Below are positions 13,863 through 62,540 of a stretch of 64,000 bases of DNA, piece by piece (within the stretch, counting starts at the first letter, position 1; each line of letters begins with the position of its first letter). The notes beneath the pieces were generated by a model that saw only the letters and a list, made by a program, of their open reading frames with translations, was not told the origin of the DNA and searched no databases. A program made the translations under genes and the position numbers. The stretch spans positions 5,331,013 through 5,395,012 of the forward strand of contig NC_063049.1 of the NCBI RefSeq assembly GCF_018812025.1, in the 5' to 3' direction. The stretch comes from Megalobrama amblycephala (lineage: Eukaryota; Chordata; Actinopteri; Cypriniformes; Xenocyprididae).

Positions 13863-15240
13863 GACACGCAAATCTTGAAATGAGTAGATTGGCATAATCT
13901 TTTGCAAAAAAAGCTATTAAAATATTACATTAATATTACAGTATGTTTGAAGCAATGTTTGTCCATGAAATCAAAATCATGTGACGTGATGTGAAACCAA
14001 TAAGTGTCTTAAAGTATCAGAAAATTGGATCTTTTTATAGCATGGCAACATTAGTTAGGTTGTATAATGTTATATTTTTCAACGCCCTAAAAACTTATGT
14101 TATGATTATAAATTGCAATAATTGAGTTTTGAAATAATGATTAAGATACACTCACATTCAACACTTCTTGGTGTCTCACAGTTTACAGTAAAAGTTTTTT
14201 GAAAAATGTCAAACTAGTGAAAATGGTTGTATGTGATTCACACTGTTTTCTTTTTAGAGCTGCTTTGCATCATTGAATCATTATTTTCTGTAAAGCTGCT
14301 TTGAAACAATCTTTAAAACACTATATAAATAAAGGTGACTTGACTCACGAGTGGCTGTAATGAAGCTCACAACATAGGAGCATAAACAGAAAAGTCTTTA
14401 ATAATAAATCAAATCATGCAGGAGATTACCAGGAATAGAGCATATCACACAACCACACAAGCTAAAGATGATACCAGACAATGAAACAAAGGAAACTGAG
14501 GCTTGAATACACAGAGAGATCATCTGAACAGAAACAGTGCGTGGAGCTCATTAACAACCAAGGAAACTAACTAGGGAACCCAGGCAGACAAAACAGGGAC
14601 AGAACACAGTAAAAACGAAAGCGAACATGCACACAACAGTTGACTTACGTATGAATAAGGTCTGTCGTGCCAACAGGCTTAATGCCAGTAAACTGAATCA
14701 CTGACTGAGAGACAGCAACACTCACTCACGCTAACACACACAGGATCTCATGTTTTATGGGGACTTTCCACACACACAATGATTTTTATACACGTGTGAT
14801 AAACGTGTGATATTACTTGATTGAGATCTTTCTGCTCCCGTGTGAGTATTTGTGCTGGTCTTGAGATAAGGTTGTCTGATGTGTCGGGCAGTGTTACCTC
14901 TACTCAATGAAACAGGAAACAGCATGAAACACGGCTCTATAAATGGGGTCATATGACTAAATGTGTTTCCTGAGCAGGAAGGGTGTGTGTGTGTCCATGG
15001 AGCACACGGTTTCTGCTGCTTGTGTGAACAGATGGGACATCACTGCTGTGATAACCTTTGACCCGAGTGTCTCCTCAGGTCTGTTGTGATGAGCATCATT
15101 TCACTCCTCGTCTACAAGCCCAGTTCAGCTCTGCTGTGATTTATGATGCTTCAGAGATTAAGTGTGTCCACAGAAGCCTTTTCAGCCAAGGCGCTCTTCT
15201 GAAAAGACTAGGTGCTTCGGCACGGAAGTGTTTTTTTGCT
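13863..15240. other. Non-coding stretch, no gene recognised
   Basis: No family-level protein similarity is seen. The sequence is mixed and AT-rich, with short CA/GT runs around 14770 and 14985. Confidence 0.45.
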
Positions 15241-15487
15241 AAACGCTATTTGCTATTTTAAAAAAGGGGAGGGGCTGTTTGATATGCCCCGCCCTGTCTT
15301 CAGAGGAAACTGTCAACAAATTGAAAAATGCTGCGCATTTAGTGGGCCTTTTACTGTCATTTGTCGCCACCTAGTGGCGAAACAATGTAAACGATTTCAA
15401 AAGGTTATAACTATTTTGATCGCTGCCGTAAACATCAGTGTTTATATTTGAACTATAAACGTTTATCCCAGCACTTTTATGATAATT
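15241..15487 (+). repeat. Segmental duplicate H, copy 1, first part
   Basis: This block, starting 'aaacgctatttgctat' and including 'gtcgccacctagtggc', is a close direct duplicate of 16964-17235. It breaks off at 15487 after 'gataatt', where a 717-bp insert begins, and resumes at 16205. The second copy runs through the same point uninterrupted. A diverged inverted relative is visible near 47095-47260. No protein is encoded. Confidence 0.75.
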
Positions 15488-15866
15488 AAGTTGGCTTGAA
15501 AAAGTTATTTTGCTATTTTCTTCTGAGACAAAAATTTCCAACTCTAACTCCTCCTAGAGCTTTTACTCTACAAACTCCAAACTCGGGTCAGATCTTCAGA
15601 CTGTTCTGACTTAGTGTGCTATATCTTTTCTAACTGATCAGACTTACGGTTTTCCTAAAAATGACTGTTAAAGCTTGGAAAAATCCCATTGACTTTCATT
15701 GACGGAATGTTCAAATGAGCCTAGACTGTTCAAACTCCAACTGTCAAAATTCAAATTTAAACTACGGAAGCCCATTAGACTCAAAAACTCAAATTAAAAA
15801 CTCAAGTGCCATTCTGTGTACTATTTCTAATCCATTGAAACTCATTCAAACTCATAAAATCATCTA

Positions 15867-15949
<83 letters not shown>
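15867..15949. repeat. CTAT tetranucleotide microsatellite
   Basis: About 20 uninterrupted copies of the CTAT/ATCT unit. Its length and purity predict length polymorphism. Confidence 0.97.
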
Positions 15950-15976
15950 AAAGTAAATCTATCAAACTAAATCTAG

Positions 15977-16070
15977 CAACACCCTGAGTACCCTAGCAAC
16001 CGCATAGCAACACCTTAGCAACCACCCCGAGTACCCTAGCAACCGCATAGCAACACCTTAGCAACCACAC
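15977..16070. repeat. 45-bp tandem repeat, two copies
   Basis: Two almost identical units contain 'gtaccctagcaaccgcatag' followed by 'caacaccttagcaacca'. They are related to other CCTAGCAACC runs in the window. Confidence 0.85.
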
Positions 16071-16204
16071 AGAGCACCCTAGTACTCTATCAAAATTACT
16101 AAACTAAAACTGAAACTTTCAAACTTTTAAAACTGCTTCAAACTTTCTGGACCAGCTTTTTCAAGCCAACTTAAAGTTTGTCAAGACAGACTTTTTTAAT
16201 CTAG

Positions 16205-16420
16205 TTTGAACTACTATATCACAGAAATAATGCTACTATGAGGTTGAAATAATGACAACTGCTCTCTCTGGATCAGCAGCAGCACCGACACAGATTTGAG
16301 TAGTGATATGATTTTGTCAAAGGCTTAATAGACAGATGAATTGTCATTTAGAAATAAGATCACATGGCTGTTTGATTCAAGATGGCATTCTTTTAAAGAT
16401 TAATCGTTTAGATCTACTTG
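16205..16420 (+). repeat. Segmental duplicate H, copy 1, second part
   Basis: This resumes with 'tttgaactactatatcac' and matches 17232-17390 ('cagatgaattg', 'ttagaaataagatc', 'tgtttgattcaagat'). It carries about 65 extra bases around 16258-16325 that are absent from copy 2. Confidence 0.7.
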
Positions 16421-16436
16421 TTTTAAATGATTTTGG

Positions 16437-16505
16437 TCCATGCTTGTTGTCGTTGATTGCTTGTCCATGCTTGTTGTCGTTGATTGCTTGTCCATGCTTG
16501 TTGAC
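16437..16505. repeat. 29-bp tandem repeat, about 2.4 copies
   Basis: The phrase 'tccatgcttgttgtcgttga' plus 'ttgcttg' occurs twice, followed by a partial third copy. It is a short minisatellite. Confidence 0.9.
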
Positions 16506-16963
16506 AGACTGTTAGTCAGTGTTGTATTTGTCCCGCCTCTCCTCAACTGTGATTGAACGGCTGGGTAAAAAGTGACAGTGATGAGCGCTGCGTTTTACCT
16601 TAAGTTGAACATTTTATAACTCTCTGCGAACAGAAAGTAGACACTCAGTGCCTCATCATACTGTTATCATTTTTAAATACGCTACGCTCCCATTGAAAAC
16701 AAGTGAAAAATAGACTGGCCATAGGAAAAACAAACACTTACAAATTACAAATGAACCAAGTCTGCTCTGGTCTAGAGCACAGAGCGGATCATATGCTCGA
16801 GTCAGCGCAGACCACAAAACGTATCGGACCCATTTGAAGTCTGCTCAGAATGATATATTTTAAAGCAACAATTGAGGATATTAGGAGGAGAAATGGTTAG
16901 AGATTAGAAGGAAACTGAGGCTTTACCAAGATCAACAGCTCTGGCTGAGCTGTGATATAAACA

Positions 16964-17390
16964 AAACGCTATTTGCTATTTTAAAAAAGGGGAGGAGCTG
17001 TTTGATATGCCCCACCCTGTCTTCCTATTCCAGTTGAAATTGTCAATAATGCTGTGCGTTCAGTCGGCCTTTTACTGTCTTTTGTCGCCACCTAGTGGCA
17101 AAACAATGTAAACGATACAGTCGATATTTGAAACGCCGTTTTCAAAAGGTGACAACTATTTTGATCGCTACCATAGACATCAGTGTTTATATTTTGAACT
17201 ATAAACGTTTATCCCAGCACTTTTATGATAATTTGAACTACTATATCACAGAAATAATAATACTATGAGGTTAAAATAATGAGATTTTGATGTTTAATAG
17301 ACAGATGAATTGTTGTCATTTAGAAATAAGATCGCGTGGATGTTTGATTCAAGATCACGATCTTTTAAAGATGAATCGTGCAGATCTACT
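16964..17390 (+). repeat. Segmental duplicate H, copy 2 (uninterrupted)
   Basis: This is a direct duplicate of 15241-15487 plus 16205-16420, preserving the junction 'ttatgataatttgaacta' where copy 1 carries its insert. It therefore acts as the empty-site reference. Confidence 0.75.
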
Positions 17391-20300
17391 GTCTTTAACT
17401 CTCTTTCTCTCAGCATTGATATCTGATGCAAAGCGTATACGAGTAGTGTGTGGGCTTTTCAGTGCATTCATTATTATATTAATATTTATGAAGTGAGACA
17501 GCGCTTCTCCCACACATCCCACCAGAACTGCTTTCAGAACAGTTAAATCTATTTGTGGAGGTCAGTGTTGATATTGTGGAGAGTCGCCACAAATAAATCG
17601 ATGTGTTTCGCTCTCTCTGAAGTGCTGGTAGTTTCACGTCCATTGGAAAGGGATGGTACGTCACATGACACGCATAGATAATGACACATTTCCCCGTTGG
17701 AACAAAAGTGGGTAATTTATGTCCACCTCGTCTATAAGCAGCAAGGACTAAAGTAAAGCAATTTAATTTGAATTAATATCGATTCTGGAATTTAAGAAAC
17801 TAAACTAAAAAATTGCGATAGTTAGGTGTATCAATTTTTTTTTTCTCCCAGTCTTCAAGTCTTGTCTCATCTGGTCTGGTCTCTTCTCACGTCTCATCTC
17901 CAATGTTCACAAATCTTCTTATTACTTATCTTCTCAAGTTCACAAATCTTCTTCTGAATGTCATTGAATGTGTCTTTGTCTCTTCACTTCAGGTCTTGTG
18001 TGGTGTTTTCTTATCTGATCTAAAGGTCTCAAATGTTCTTGATCATCTGTAATGTCAGGTTCAGGTGTAGTTCAGAGTCCTGCAGAGTTTGATTCCTTGT
18101 AGTCTGATGTGTGGTTTCATCAGATGAATGCAGCTCAGCAGCAGACAGATGTTGTTACCTGACTGTAGACTGTGTGTATGTTCTCCTGAGAGAGTGTTGA
18201 GAGAGGAATTGGGGTTAAGTAGATTAGCTGAACATGCAGAGACTCGCTCAGACGCCCCTCAAACACACTCTCGTTCCTGCAGATGAGTGATTCGTGATTC
18301 AGATGATGACTCTGTGAACGTGAATCAACACTCATAAATCTGTCCTGAATGAATGAATGAATGGAGATGCTGAACTGACAGGAATGATAAGCATATAAAC
18401 AGAGGTCATGTCATGGTGTACTCGCTGTAATGTGTTGTTTCTCCAACACTAATGGATGTTTAGAGTGTTTTGTGGCATCTGTTAACACTTGTTTTAGAGA
18501 TTCGGTTCTGTTTCCTAAACACTGGTATGGCAGACATTGATAAGTCTAGGAACACTTTAGTGTGTGTGTGTGTGTGTGAGTGCTGATAGATCAGCTGCAG
18601 TGTGTTTTCCTGCCTGCAGGTGGCAGCAGTGCTGTTCTCTATTATCCACAGATGTCATGTTTTAAATGTTTTAGTAAGAGATATGTGTGTGTGCTACAAA
18701 TTAATGTCACATTTAGCTCTCATTTGTATGTGTGTGTGTTCCATAAAGAAGTTGATGTTCTGTCAAATTATTCAGTTTGTTAGTAAATTATCTCTTTTCT
18801 TGTCATGTTTTATGTCATGCTGAAACACAATGTAAAATCAGCACCACACATGCAGACAAAGGAAATGAGGTGTTTGAAAATAAAATTGTGTTTTTATTTT
18901 AAAGTCCCCTGCAGTCAATAATTTTATCCCTTAAAACTCATCTTTGATATTTGAAATTACATATTTTATTCAAAATGATTTATTACATAAGGTTTAAAAT
19001 TAGAAATGAAGTCAGATTGTTAGATATAAATTCACACTGAGATATGAAGTCAGTTAAGAGAAATGTATTGTCACATTGTGAGATAAATTTGCAATTACAA
19101 GAAATAAGAAACAAACAAACAAGAAAAATTCACCTACACTGAAAAAAGTTCTAAAAAAAGATTATTTAAGTATGTTTTACAATAAAATACTATTTCAGTC
19201 TTTCTACTTCTAAATTTCACATTTAATTCAAAGCGTTATTTGCAGTTTCTTTGTCGTTATTTGTGAAATTTACTAGTAATTTCTAATTGAAAACAGTTTT
19301 AAAGTAAATCCTACTCCAGTTTTTTTTGTCCAGTATACGGAAGATTTTTTATTTTTCATATAAGTGCATTGTTTCGACTCATGCAGCATCAGTTGTTTGG
19401 TCTGTACAGGTTGTCAACACTTGGTTCGATTTCTTGATCCAAATCTGAGTTGGAAAATGCAACTTATTCAGCAGCTCTGAGATATGCATTATTATAAGTG
19501 AGACAATCATGCAAACATGCAAATTATGTGTCATCTATAGCGCTTCACTTCCACAAATGAAGTTTGATTGCCTTAATATTGTGAACCGTACCTCAAACTC
19601 TTCAAAACAGTGTGTCAGTGTGATTCAGTGGTGCACACAAGATCAGAAAATCACTTCTGCACCAATCTGACAACTAACAGACTCAAATGTGCTTTAAAAC
19701 CTGTATTTCCATCAGCAGTTACAATCATTTTCTCCATCTCTCTGTCCAACCATGACGCAATGCAGAATCGAATATTTGAAAGATTAAATATGCATCGCAT
19801 GTATTGCTGAGGCTGTTAAACACGTAAGCATGCAGGACGAAGCCGAGCTACAATCACATCATCTAGGTCAGTTTGTGTCACTTAATAAAAATAAGACTGG
19901 TTGGATTTGGACCAAATATGACATTTAAATATCATTTAAAGAAGACAGATTATTGCTTTAGTCTGACGAAATCTTTTGGACACACTTTCTAAAACCGAGA
20001 GCGTATCGTTCTGACTCACACTTCATGGACAAAACAATAGGTAATTAACGGATATTTGAGATGGAAAGCACACACACACACACACACACACACTGACACA
20101 CTTCACACAAACACTCTTTCTCTCACTCTCTGTTGTCAAGTGTGTGTGTGTGTGTGTGAGCTCTCTGGGGGTCTTTAGGAGAAACAGCTCTGCTCTCACT
20201 CCATTTTCTTGGAAGTGTGTGTTTTGTCACATTCCGAGTTACACCCTCTCTGTGCTTCCCCATTCCTGCAGGGAGCGAGTGCCAGTTACATTAGTTTTGA

Positions 20301-20499
20301 TTATGCAACACCGCCTGCGATGGTGTGATGATGTACATGTCAGGGGTCAGAGGTCAGACTGAGCCATACTGAAAGACCTCACAAGAAAATCCCCCCAATC
20401 AGAGCTCTAGAAAATAGATCTAGATGTAGATGCTGATGATTATTAAAGCAAGTGTCTGTCTGTGCGCTCAAATCCTGACAGATCTTTTCCCTTTACCTT
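17391..20499. other. Non-coding stretch, no gene recognised
   Basis: Open frames are short and unlike known proteins. CA/GT tracts occur at about 18561-18578, 20069-20093 and 20141-20158. The 19610-20020 part looks like ordinary single-copy DNA. Confidence 0.45.
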
Positions 20500-21319
20500 A
20501 AAGGGTTAGTTCACCCAAAAATTATAATAATGTCATTTATTACTCACCCTCATGGCGTTCCACATGCGTAAGACCTCCGTTCATCTTCAGAACACAAATT
20601 AAGATATTTTTGATGAAATCTGAGAGGTTTTTTATCCCCAATAGAAAGCAATGAAATTACCGTCATTCAAGGTCCAGAAAGGTTCTAAAGACATTGTTAA
20701 AATAGTCCATGTGACTACAGAGGTTCAACCTTAATGTTATGAAGTGACGTGAATAGTTTTTGTGCGCAAAAACAAAACAAAAATAATGCTTATATTCAAC
20801 AAATTCGTCTTTCCCCTGTCATTCTCCTACACTATTAACATTGCAGCACTTCCAGGATCTACGTCAGAACGCCAGTTCAGTATTGGCCGACACTGATCAC
20901 GTGAGCAGCACGACATGTGTGTGATGTTGACACAGGAGTCGGCCAATACTGAACCGGCATCTGACGTAAACACGGAAGCGCTGAACTGTGTTCACTGCGT
21001 CAAATGTGTAGGGGACTGACAAGGAAGAGAAGAAATTGTTGAATAAAGTTATTTTTGTTACAAAAAGTATTCTTGTCGCTTCATAACACTAAGGTTGAAC
21101 CACTGTAGTCACATGGACTATTTTAACGATGTCTTTAATACCTTTCTGGCTCTTGAATGTGGTAATTTCGTTACTTTCTATGGGGGATAAAAAACTCAGT
21201 TTTCATCAAAAATATCTTAATTTGTGTTCCGAAGATGAATGAAGGTCTTACGGGTGTGGAACGACATGAGAGTGAGTAATAAATGACATTATTTTCATTT
21301 TTGGGTGAACTAACCCGTT
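20500..21319. mobile_element. Long foldback DNA transposon, family A copy 1
   Basis: The left end 'taaagggttagttcaccc' is mirrored by 'gggtgaactaacccgtta' at the right end. The whole 820 bp folds back: 'catgtgactacag' near 20710 answers 'ctgtagtcacatg' near 21100, and 'cagtattggccga' answers 'tcggccaatactg' across a centre near 20910. No transposase is present. Family A recurs at 31001-32448, and a right-end fragment is visible near 22440-22516. Confidence 0.85.
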
Positions 21320-21370
21320 ATTTTTCTTCATCAGTTTTGATCAATGTCTTTTATCCAGCTGGTGTTCATC

Positions 21371-22222
21371 AGTGTTGGGGAAAGTTACTTTTAAAAGTAA
21401 TGCATTACAATATTGCGTTACTCCCTAAAATAGTAACTTATTGCGTTTGTTACTTTTTATGGAAAGTAATGCGTTACGTTACTTTTGTGTTACTTTTTCT
21501 CATCTGGGCTGGGCTGTTTGTTTGTTTAATAACAAAAAAAGTTATTCTATTTTTGTCAAATGTTAAGGCCCTTTCACACCAGAAGTGAAATCAATAAGCC
21601 TCAGGCTGAAGGAAATGCAAATTTACACCTGTACAGTAGAGGGCGCCACTCAAACAAAATACTTCAGCACTCTTTGACAATAAAAACAAACAAAGTTTGT
21701 CATTTTTGATTATTTGTATGGTTAAATTGGATCATCAAAGCTCAGCAGCAAAGACATTGCTTAATAAAGTGAGATTAAATACATAAAGTATATTTGTGTT
21801 ATTTAACATATTTAATTTTGCATTTCACTGTTTTTATTCATTTTGAGGAATACTGAATGTGTTTTCATGCAAGTGAGATGAATAAATGTTCACATTTAGT
21901 CTAGAACTACAATAACCATCATGTTCACAGAGCGCAGTTTCTTGGATAAAAAATTGCACATGAACGCCCTCTCATGTCAAAACTTGAATAAGATAAGCTC
22001 ATAATCACGACTTCAGAAGTGTGAATTATATTTCCTCTAGCACGTGAAGGCAGTGTTACTCCTGATTTCTCTCATCATGGGGACAGAAGAGCTGTCAGTC
22101 AATACATGGGAAAACAAAGTAACTCAGATATGTTCTTGTAAATTTAAAAGTAATTCGTTACTTTACTAGTTGCTTGGAAAAAGTAATCTGATTGCATAAC
22201 TCGAATGCGTTACCCCCGACAC
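21371..22222. mobile_element. DNA transposon with AGTGTTGGGG termini, non-autonomous
   Basis: It begins 'agtgttggggaaagttac' and ends with the complementary 'cgttacccccgacact', each followed inward by related 'agtaatgcattac'-type motifs. The middle holds further inverted motifs ('tttcacaccagaag' at about 21574 and 'cttcagaagtgtgaa' at about 22012), suggesting an internal insertion. No coding frame resembles a transposase. Confidence 0.7.
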
Positions 22223-24479
22223 TGGCGTTCAGGTGGTTTTTAGTGGATGTGTGCAGTCACTTCTGCACTTTACAGTAAAGAAGATTTCTAGCTGAAACCG
22301 CGGTCCTTTGTGATTCATAAAATGCAAGTCAATGGCATAAAGTCATAAAAACTTATGGGCAAAACAAAATTAATACCAGTGACTCCTGACGATACACGGT
22401 TTCAGCTAAAAATCGTCCTTACTATTCTACTGAAGAAAAAAAGACTTGTACATATTGGATGCCTGAGGGTGAGTACATTAACAGAAAATTCATTTTTGGG
22501 TGAACTGTCCCTTTAAGTCATCTTGTCCCTTCACACACACAGAAAGGTGTTGTGCTCAGGGCATGACTGAGGAAGTGTAGGCTTATGACGGGCAAGATCA
22601 CTGTGTGTGTGTGTGTGTGTGTGAGTGCAGCTGTGCTAGTTCCTAACCTTCCCCCCTCATGTCTCTGTATAGTAAAAGATAACACACACACTCACACACT
22701 GTCCTTTTGTCGACTCTTAACAGTGTGTTTGGGTTTGTTTTGTGTGTGTGTGGAATTCCCTCTGAGCAGATGAATAAACAGGGTGTGCCCACAGACACAG
22801 ACACATGTTTAAACCTTCTGTCCAGCTACTCCAGTAAAAGTACAGTTACCCTTAACAAATATCACTCCAGTAAATGTACTCCTTATCAGTTTTACTTCAG
22901 TAAAAGTACAAAAGTTGCTTACTTTTCACACACACTCAAGCTCCGAGGATCTCCCAGTCCTGACTCACAGAGACTCTCTGAGCGAATCAGTGAATCAGTG
23001 AATCAGTGAGTTGTTCACCTGAGAACAGCTGTAACTGCATCGGTTTGATTCACAAATGAATCGTTCATTGCGTTTTGAGAAACAATTCACAGGTTCTTTG
23101 TAAATAATCAGCTTGTTCGTGAATTTGGACGTTGCTATTGTGCCTCGGAGCTTGTGAAAATGTCTTCAGTTTGACATAACGAGGAACAAACAATATGTTT
23201 TAATGAAATGTAGTAGAGTAATCAGCAGTATGAGTGTTTCTGAACTAAGCAATCACAATCCTGCCTCGGGGAAGAAACATCATTAGGGTTATCTTTGACA
23301 TCTCGCTCGTTTCTCCCAGACAACAATGAGAAGAAATGAGAGCAAATGGGCACTTCTGCTTTAGGCTCCTGAGAAATGTCTGCTCTTCCTAAAGTTTCAG
23401 GAGAGATCTCAGTACTGTCTCAAACTGCACTTAGATTCAGTATACTATTATAATATTTATTATTATTTGAATTAGCATGTTTGACTAATTATGTGCTAAA
23501 ATTGTATTTTTTATTTCTATTTAGCTTTATTTTTTTTTTTTTTTCAGTTTTATTTGCGGTTACACTTGATTTTAAGTTGTCACTGTAATTATGCAATAAA
23601 GTACTGTGTAATAAATATTAACAACATATACTTTAGGGTTCAGACTTGATTTAGGGTTCATTGCTTGTAATTATGCATAATTTACTGTTATTACTGTACA
23701 AGGACACTAAAATAGTGTTTCCTGATTTTTTTTTTTTTATTTTTTTATTTTTTTATAGTTTGAGTTTTAGTTAACAATAACAGCCCTGCTTAGATTTGCC
23801 AAGATTCTAAAGTCTTAAAAGCTCAGATTAAAACTGTGGTCTCAAACATTTCTCATCTATTTCTCCCATAATCCAGAGGATCTGAGCTGTGCCGTTCACA
23901 TTCATTTTACATTGCATTTTGATGTGCATTGCTAATCAACTAGTGATGTTTCTTTTGTATTATTATACATCCATGCCGCAAGATGTTTCAAAAAGTGGTG
24001 GGGACAATATCACCCCATTGCACCTATGAACCAAATGCATGCCATACGAAACAAAACTGGCATTTTTTAAATGCTGTGTAAACACACACTTTACACATAT
24101 TTACTGCACAAACTAACTCTATGAACATGGAAAACAGTGAAAAGTCAAACATAGAGAAAGCAAATGTTAACGGCATTTACCTGTCGCCTTTGTCTGCGGT
24201 GTTGTGCTCTTTTCTGAGTCTTGATGATAAGTAGCACTGCACGTTGTTGTAGGATATTTCATCTCTTAGCCCTCCTTTTTGCTCTTTCAATCACATAACT
24301 TATACGTCTACATTCCATCTCTGTTATCATGAAACCCACGACACGTTGTTGAACACCGCGCTTAAATGACATCGCTGTCGGCCGGCCGTACGTCACTTCA
24401 GAGTTCCTACTGCCGGTGCGAATGCGACCAGGAGAATGAACCTAGGGGAACCGTCCTGGTGCCTATAATGAAGTTCCTA
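22223..24479. other. Non-coding stretch with repeat fragments
   Basis: A terminal fragment of family A lies at about 22440-22516. A GT tract lies at about 22600-22624. About 23560-23720 resembles the 'taacacttta'-type small elements seen at 32587 and 40974. No gene is recognised. Confidence 0.45.
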
Positions 24480-25910
24480 CAAAAATGCTGGGTTAAAAAC
24501 AACCCAAGTTGGGTTGGAAATGGACAAACACATTGATTGGGTTGTTTTAACCCAGCGGTTGGGTTAAATGTTTGGGTACCAAACATGAACATTTGAAGAG
24601 TTTGGTTCCAAAACGCAATAACTCCATTTTGATTAATTTGAGTAAAAATGTGTTTTCTTTACCAAGAAAGTGGCAAGATTTAAACCACTATTTTCTGTTT
24701 CAAACTTTCACATAGCATCTTTTGGAGATAAAAACATTAAAAATTCAAATCTACATTTTGATTTTAAAAAGTTTATTATAAAAACGTATAATTTTTTTTC
24801 CCCAAAATGCAATAAATCCATGACACTTTTTTTTATTTTAAATGCAATTAATCCATCAATAAAAAAGTTATTTTTCAAATTGAAATTACACAACAAAGTA
24901 AGTTGATTCACATATATGACAGAGTCTAAACTTTGCCAATATTTATCTTATATACAGGCATTTAACTAAAAATACATTCAGCCGTCGCTCCCAAAAAGGT
25001 CATCTTGTTAATGTTATGAATTATTTGTCATTACCGATTAAAGAGTATCTGGCGCCACCGCACGGTTAAATAAACATATTTGCCGAGTACATTGGTATTA
25101 AAAACGGCTTTTAAAAAAGCCTTTAATGTTTACAGTGGGTGGAATGGTGCGCTGTGATTGGTTGAGCGGATATCTGCAGAAAAAGGAGACTGGCGTTTGT
25201 CGCGTTTTGGGAAGAAAGGGAGAAAACATGACAGAATAACACGACGGATATCGTATTTTGCGCAAAATAAATAAATTACTTTTCAATGCCGACCAGATAC
25301 AATACAGATTTTGGCGGAAACTCAATTTTTTGAAAATGGCGTTTATCGCGTTTTGGAACCAAACTCTTCATTTATTAATAAGTCTAATGAATAATAATTA
25401 ATCAATAAACATTTATTAAATTGTGTCTGATTTTTAACTTTCAACCTATTTTGGGTTCAACCCAACAGCTGGGTTAAAACAACCAAATCACTGGGTTTGT
25501 CCATTTTCAACCCAACTTGGGTTGTTTTAACCCAGCGGTTGGGTTAAATGTTTGGGTAGTTTTATTTAACTCAACTATTGTTTAAAAATGACTATATTGC
25601 TTGATTAAAATGAACCCAAAATATGTTGGAAATGAACATTTATTAATAAGTTTAATGGATAACAATTAATCAATAAACATTTATAAAATTGTTCTCTACT
25701 AATTATGTGTCTGATTTTTAATTTCCAACCTATTTTGAGTGCATTTTAAGCCAGATATGTCGTATTTTTTAAACAATAGTTGAGTTAAATAAAAAAAGAC
25801 CCAGCACGTTGAGACATTTAACCCAACCGTTGGGTTAAAACAACCAAATCACTGGGTTTGTCCATTTTCAACCCAACATGGGTTGTTTTTAACCCAGCAT
25901 TTTTTTAGTG
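24480..25910. mobile_element. Foldback element with TGCTGGGTTAAAA termini, containing a second element
   Basis: The left end 'aaatgctgggttaaaaac' is inverted at the right end, 'gtttttaacccagcat'. The termini are packed with 'aacccaacttgggtt' and 'cccagcggttgggtt' motifs, repeated again at about 25445-25570. Between about 24586 and 25370 sits a second inverted structure, with 'gaagagtttggttccaaaa' answered by 'ttttggaaccaaactcttc', read as a later insertion. No transposase is visible. Confidence 0.7.
24586..25370. mobile_element. Nested inverted-repeat element
   Basis: The ends 'agagtttggttccaaaa' and 'ttttggaaccaaactct' are exact complements, about 780 bases apart, lying entirely within the 24480-25910 element. 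Internal frames of 60-80 codons on both strands are AT-rich and resemble no protein. Confidence 0.65.
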
Positions 25911-25949
25911 TATAACTATCTGATGCGAAAGCCCCTTGAAAGGGGGTTT

Positions 25950-26167
25950 TCACACTGATAGAAGAACCATTTTTGGTTCCCCAAAGAACCTTTCAGTGAT
26001 CAGCTCTTAAGAGAACGACTTTTTCTTAGTATAAAGAGAATTTTAATGATCTAAAGAACCTTTTTCACTGTGAAAAACCTTCCATGGAATGAAAAGGTTC
26101 CATAGATGTTCCAAAGGATCTTTATGGAACCATCAATGCCAATAAATAAGCTTTATTTTTAAGAGTG
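25950..26167. repeat. Dispersed repeat fragment upstream of dock9 exon 1
   Basis: It is rich in 'aagaacc' and 'ggttcc' motifs on both strands ('tttggttccccaaagaacc', 'gaaaaggttccatag') and ends 'tttatttttaagagtg'. This is the pattern of a small fish DNA element. It lies about 350 bases upstream of the first coding exon. Confidence 0.5.
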
Positions 26168-26518
26168 GGAAAAACAAATTAGACAAACTTGATACTTAAA
26201 TGAGACGTACCTCAGATCTCCAGCCTCTCAGGATGAGTTTTCCTGTCGTGGAATGTGTGTGTGTCTGTCGGGACACTGTCATTAGCGTGCAGGTGGATCC
26301 CGTGAGGCCGTGTGACTGGGGGAAGGAATGTGTGTGTGTGTGTGTGGGAGGGGCGGTCTGTCTTCAGTCAGAGCGTGAGGTGAGGCTCGTGTCCAGTGTG
26401 TTTTGGAGAGAGCAGCGGGCTGCTGGACATGCTGAGATCTCTCTCCGCAGGCTCACAACTGCACATTCAACAGGACACGCTTGGATGTGGAGAGTTCATC
26501 TGACAGGAGTTTGTAGTC
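26168..26518 (+). promoter_or_regulatory. 5' flank or 5' UTR of dock9 first coding exon
   Basis: This is the most GC-rich part of the neighbourhood. An in-frame TGA at 26501-26503, five codons before the ATG, shows that translation cannot enter from upstream in this frame. 'tctctctccgcag' ending at 26450 resembles a splice acceptor, so the exon may continue an upstream non-coding exon rather than start at a local promoter. No TATA box is evident. The promoter role is inference. Confidence 0.4.

Positions 26519-62540
<36,022 letters not shown>

Larger units (their letters stand above)
15488..16204. mobile_element. Insert with inverted ends inside duplicate H copy 1
   Basis: Comparison with the uninterrupted duplicate at 17230-17240 defines this as inserted DNA. 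It starts 'aagttggcttgaaaaag' and near its right end has the complement 'ctttttcaagccaactt', followed by about 35 more bases. Internally it carries a CTAT tract and a 45-bp tandem repeat with CCCTAGCAACC motifs. There is no coding capacity. It is probably a non-autonomous DNA transposon; the target duplication is at most two or three T residues and is ambiguous. Confidence 0.65.

Noticed and set aside
24670..24911. Mirror-image frames on both strands (78 and 67 codons)
   Set aside because: AT-rich, Lys/Asn/Phe-heavy translations within a nested element; typical chance frames.
1..26500. Upstream dock9 first exon with the long-form N-terminus
   Set aside because: No segment coding for a KFTR...SKPGTAAELR-like sequence was noticed on the plus strand, so a long-form first exon is probably outside the window.
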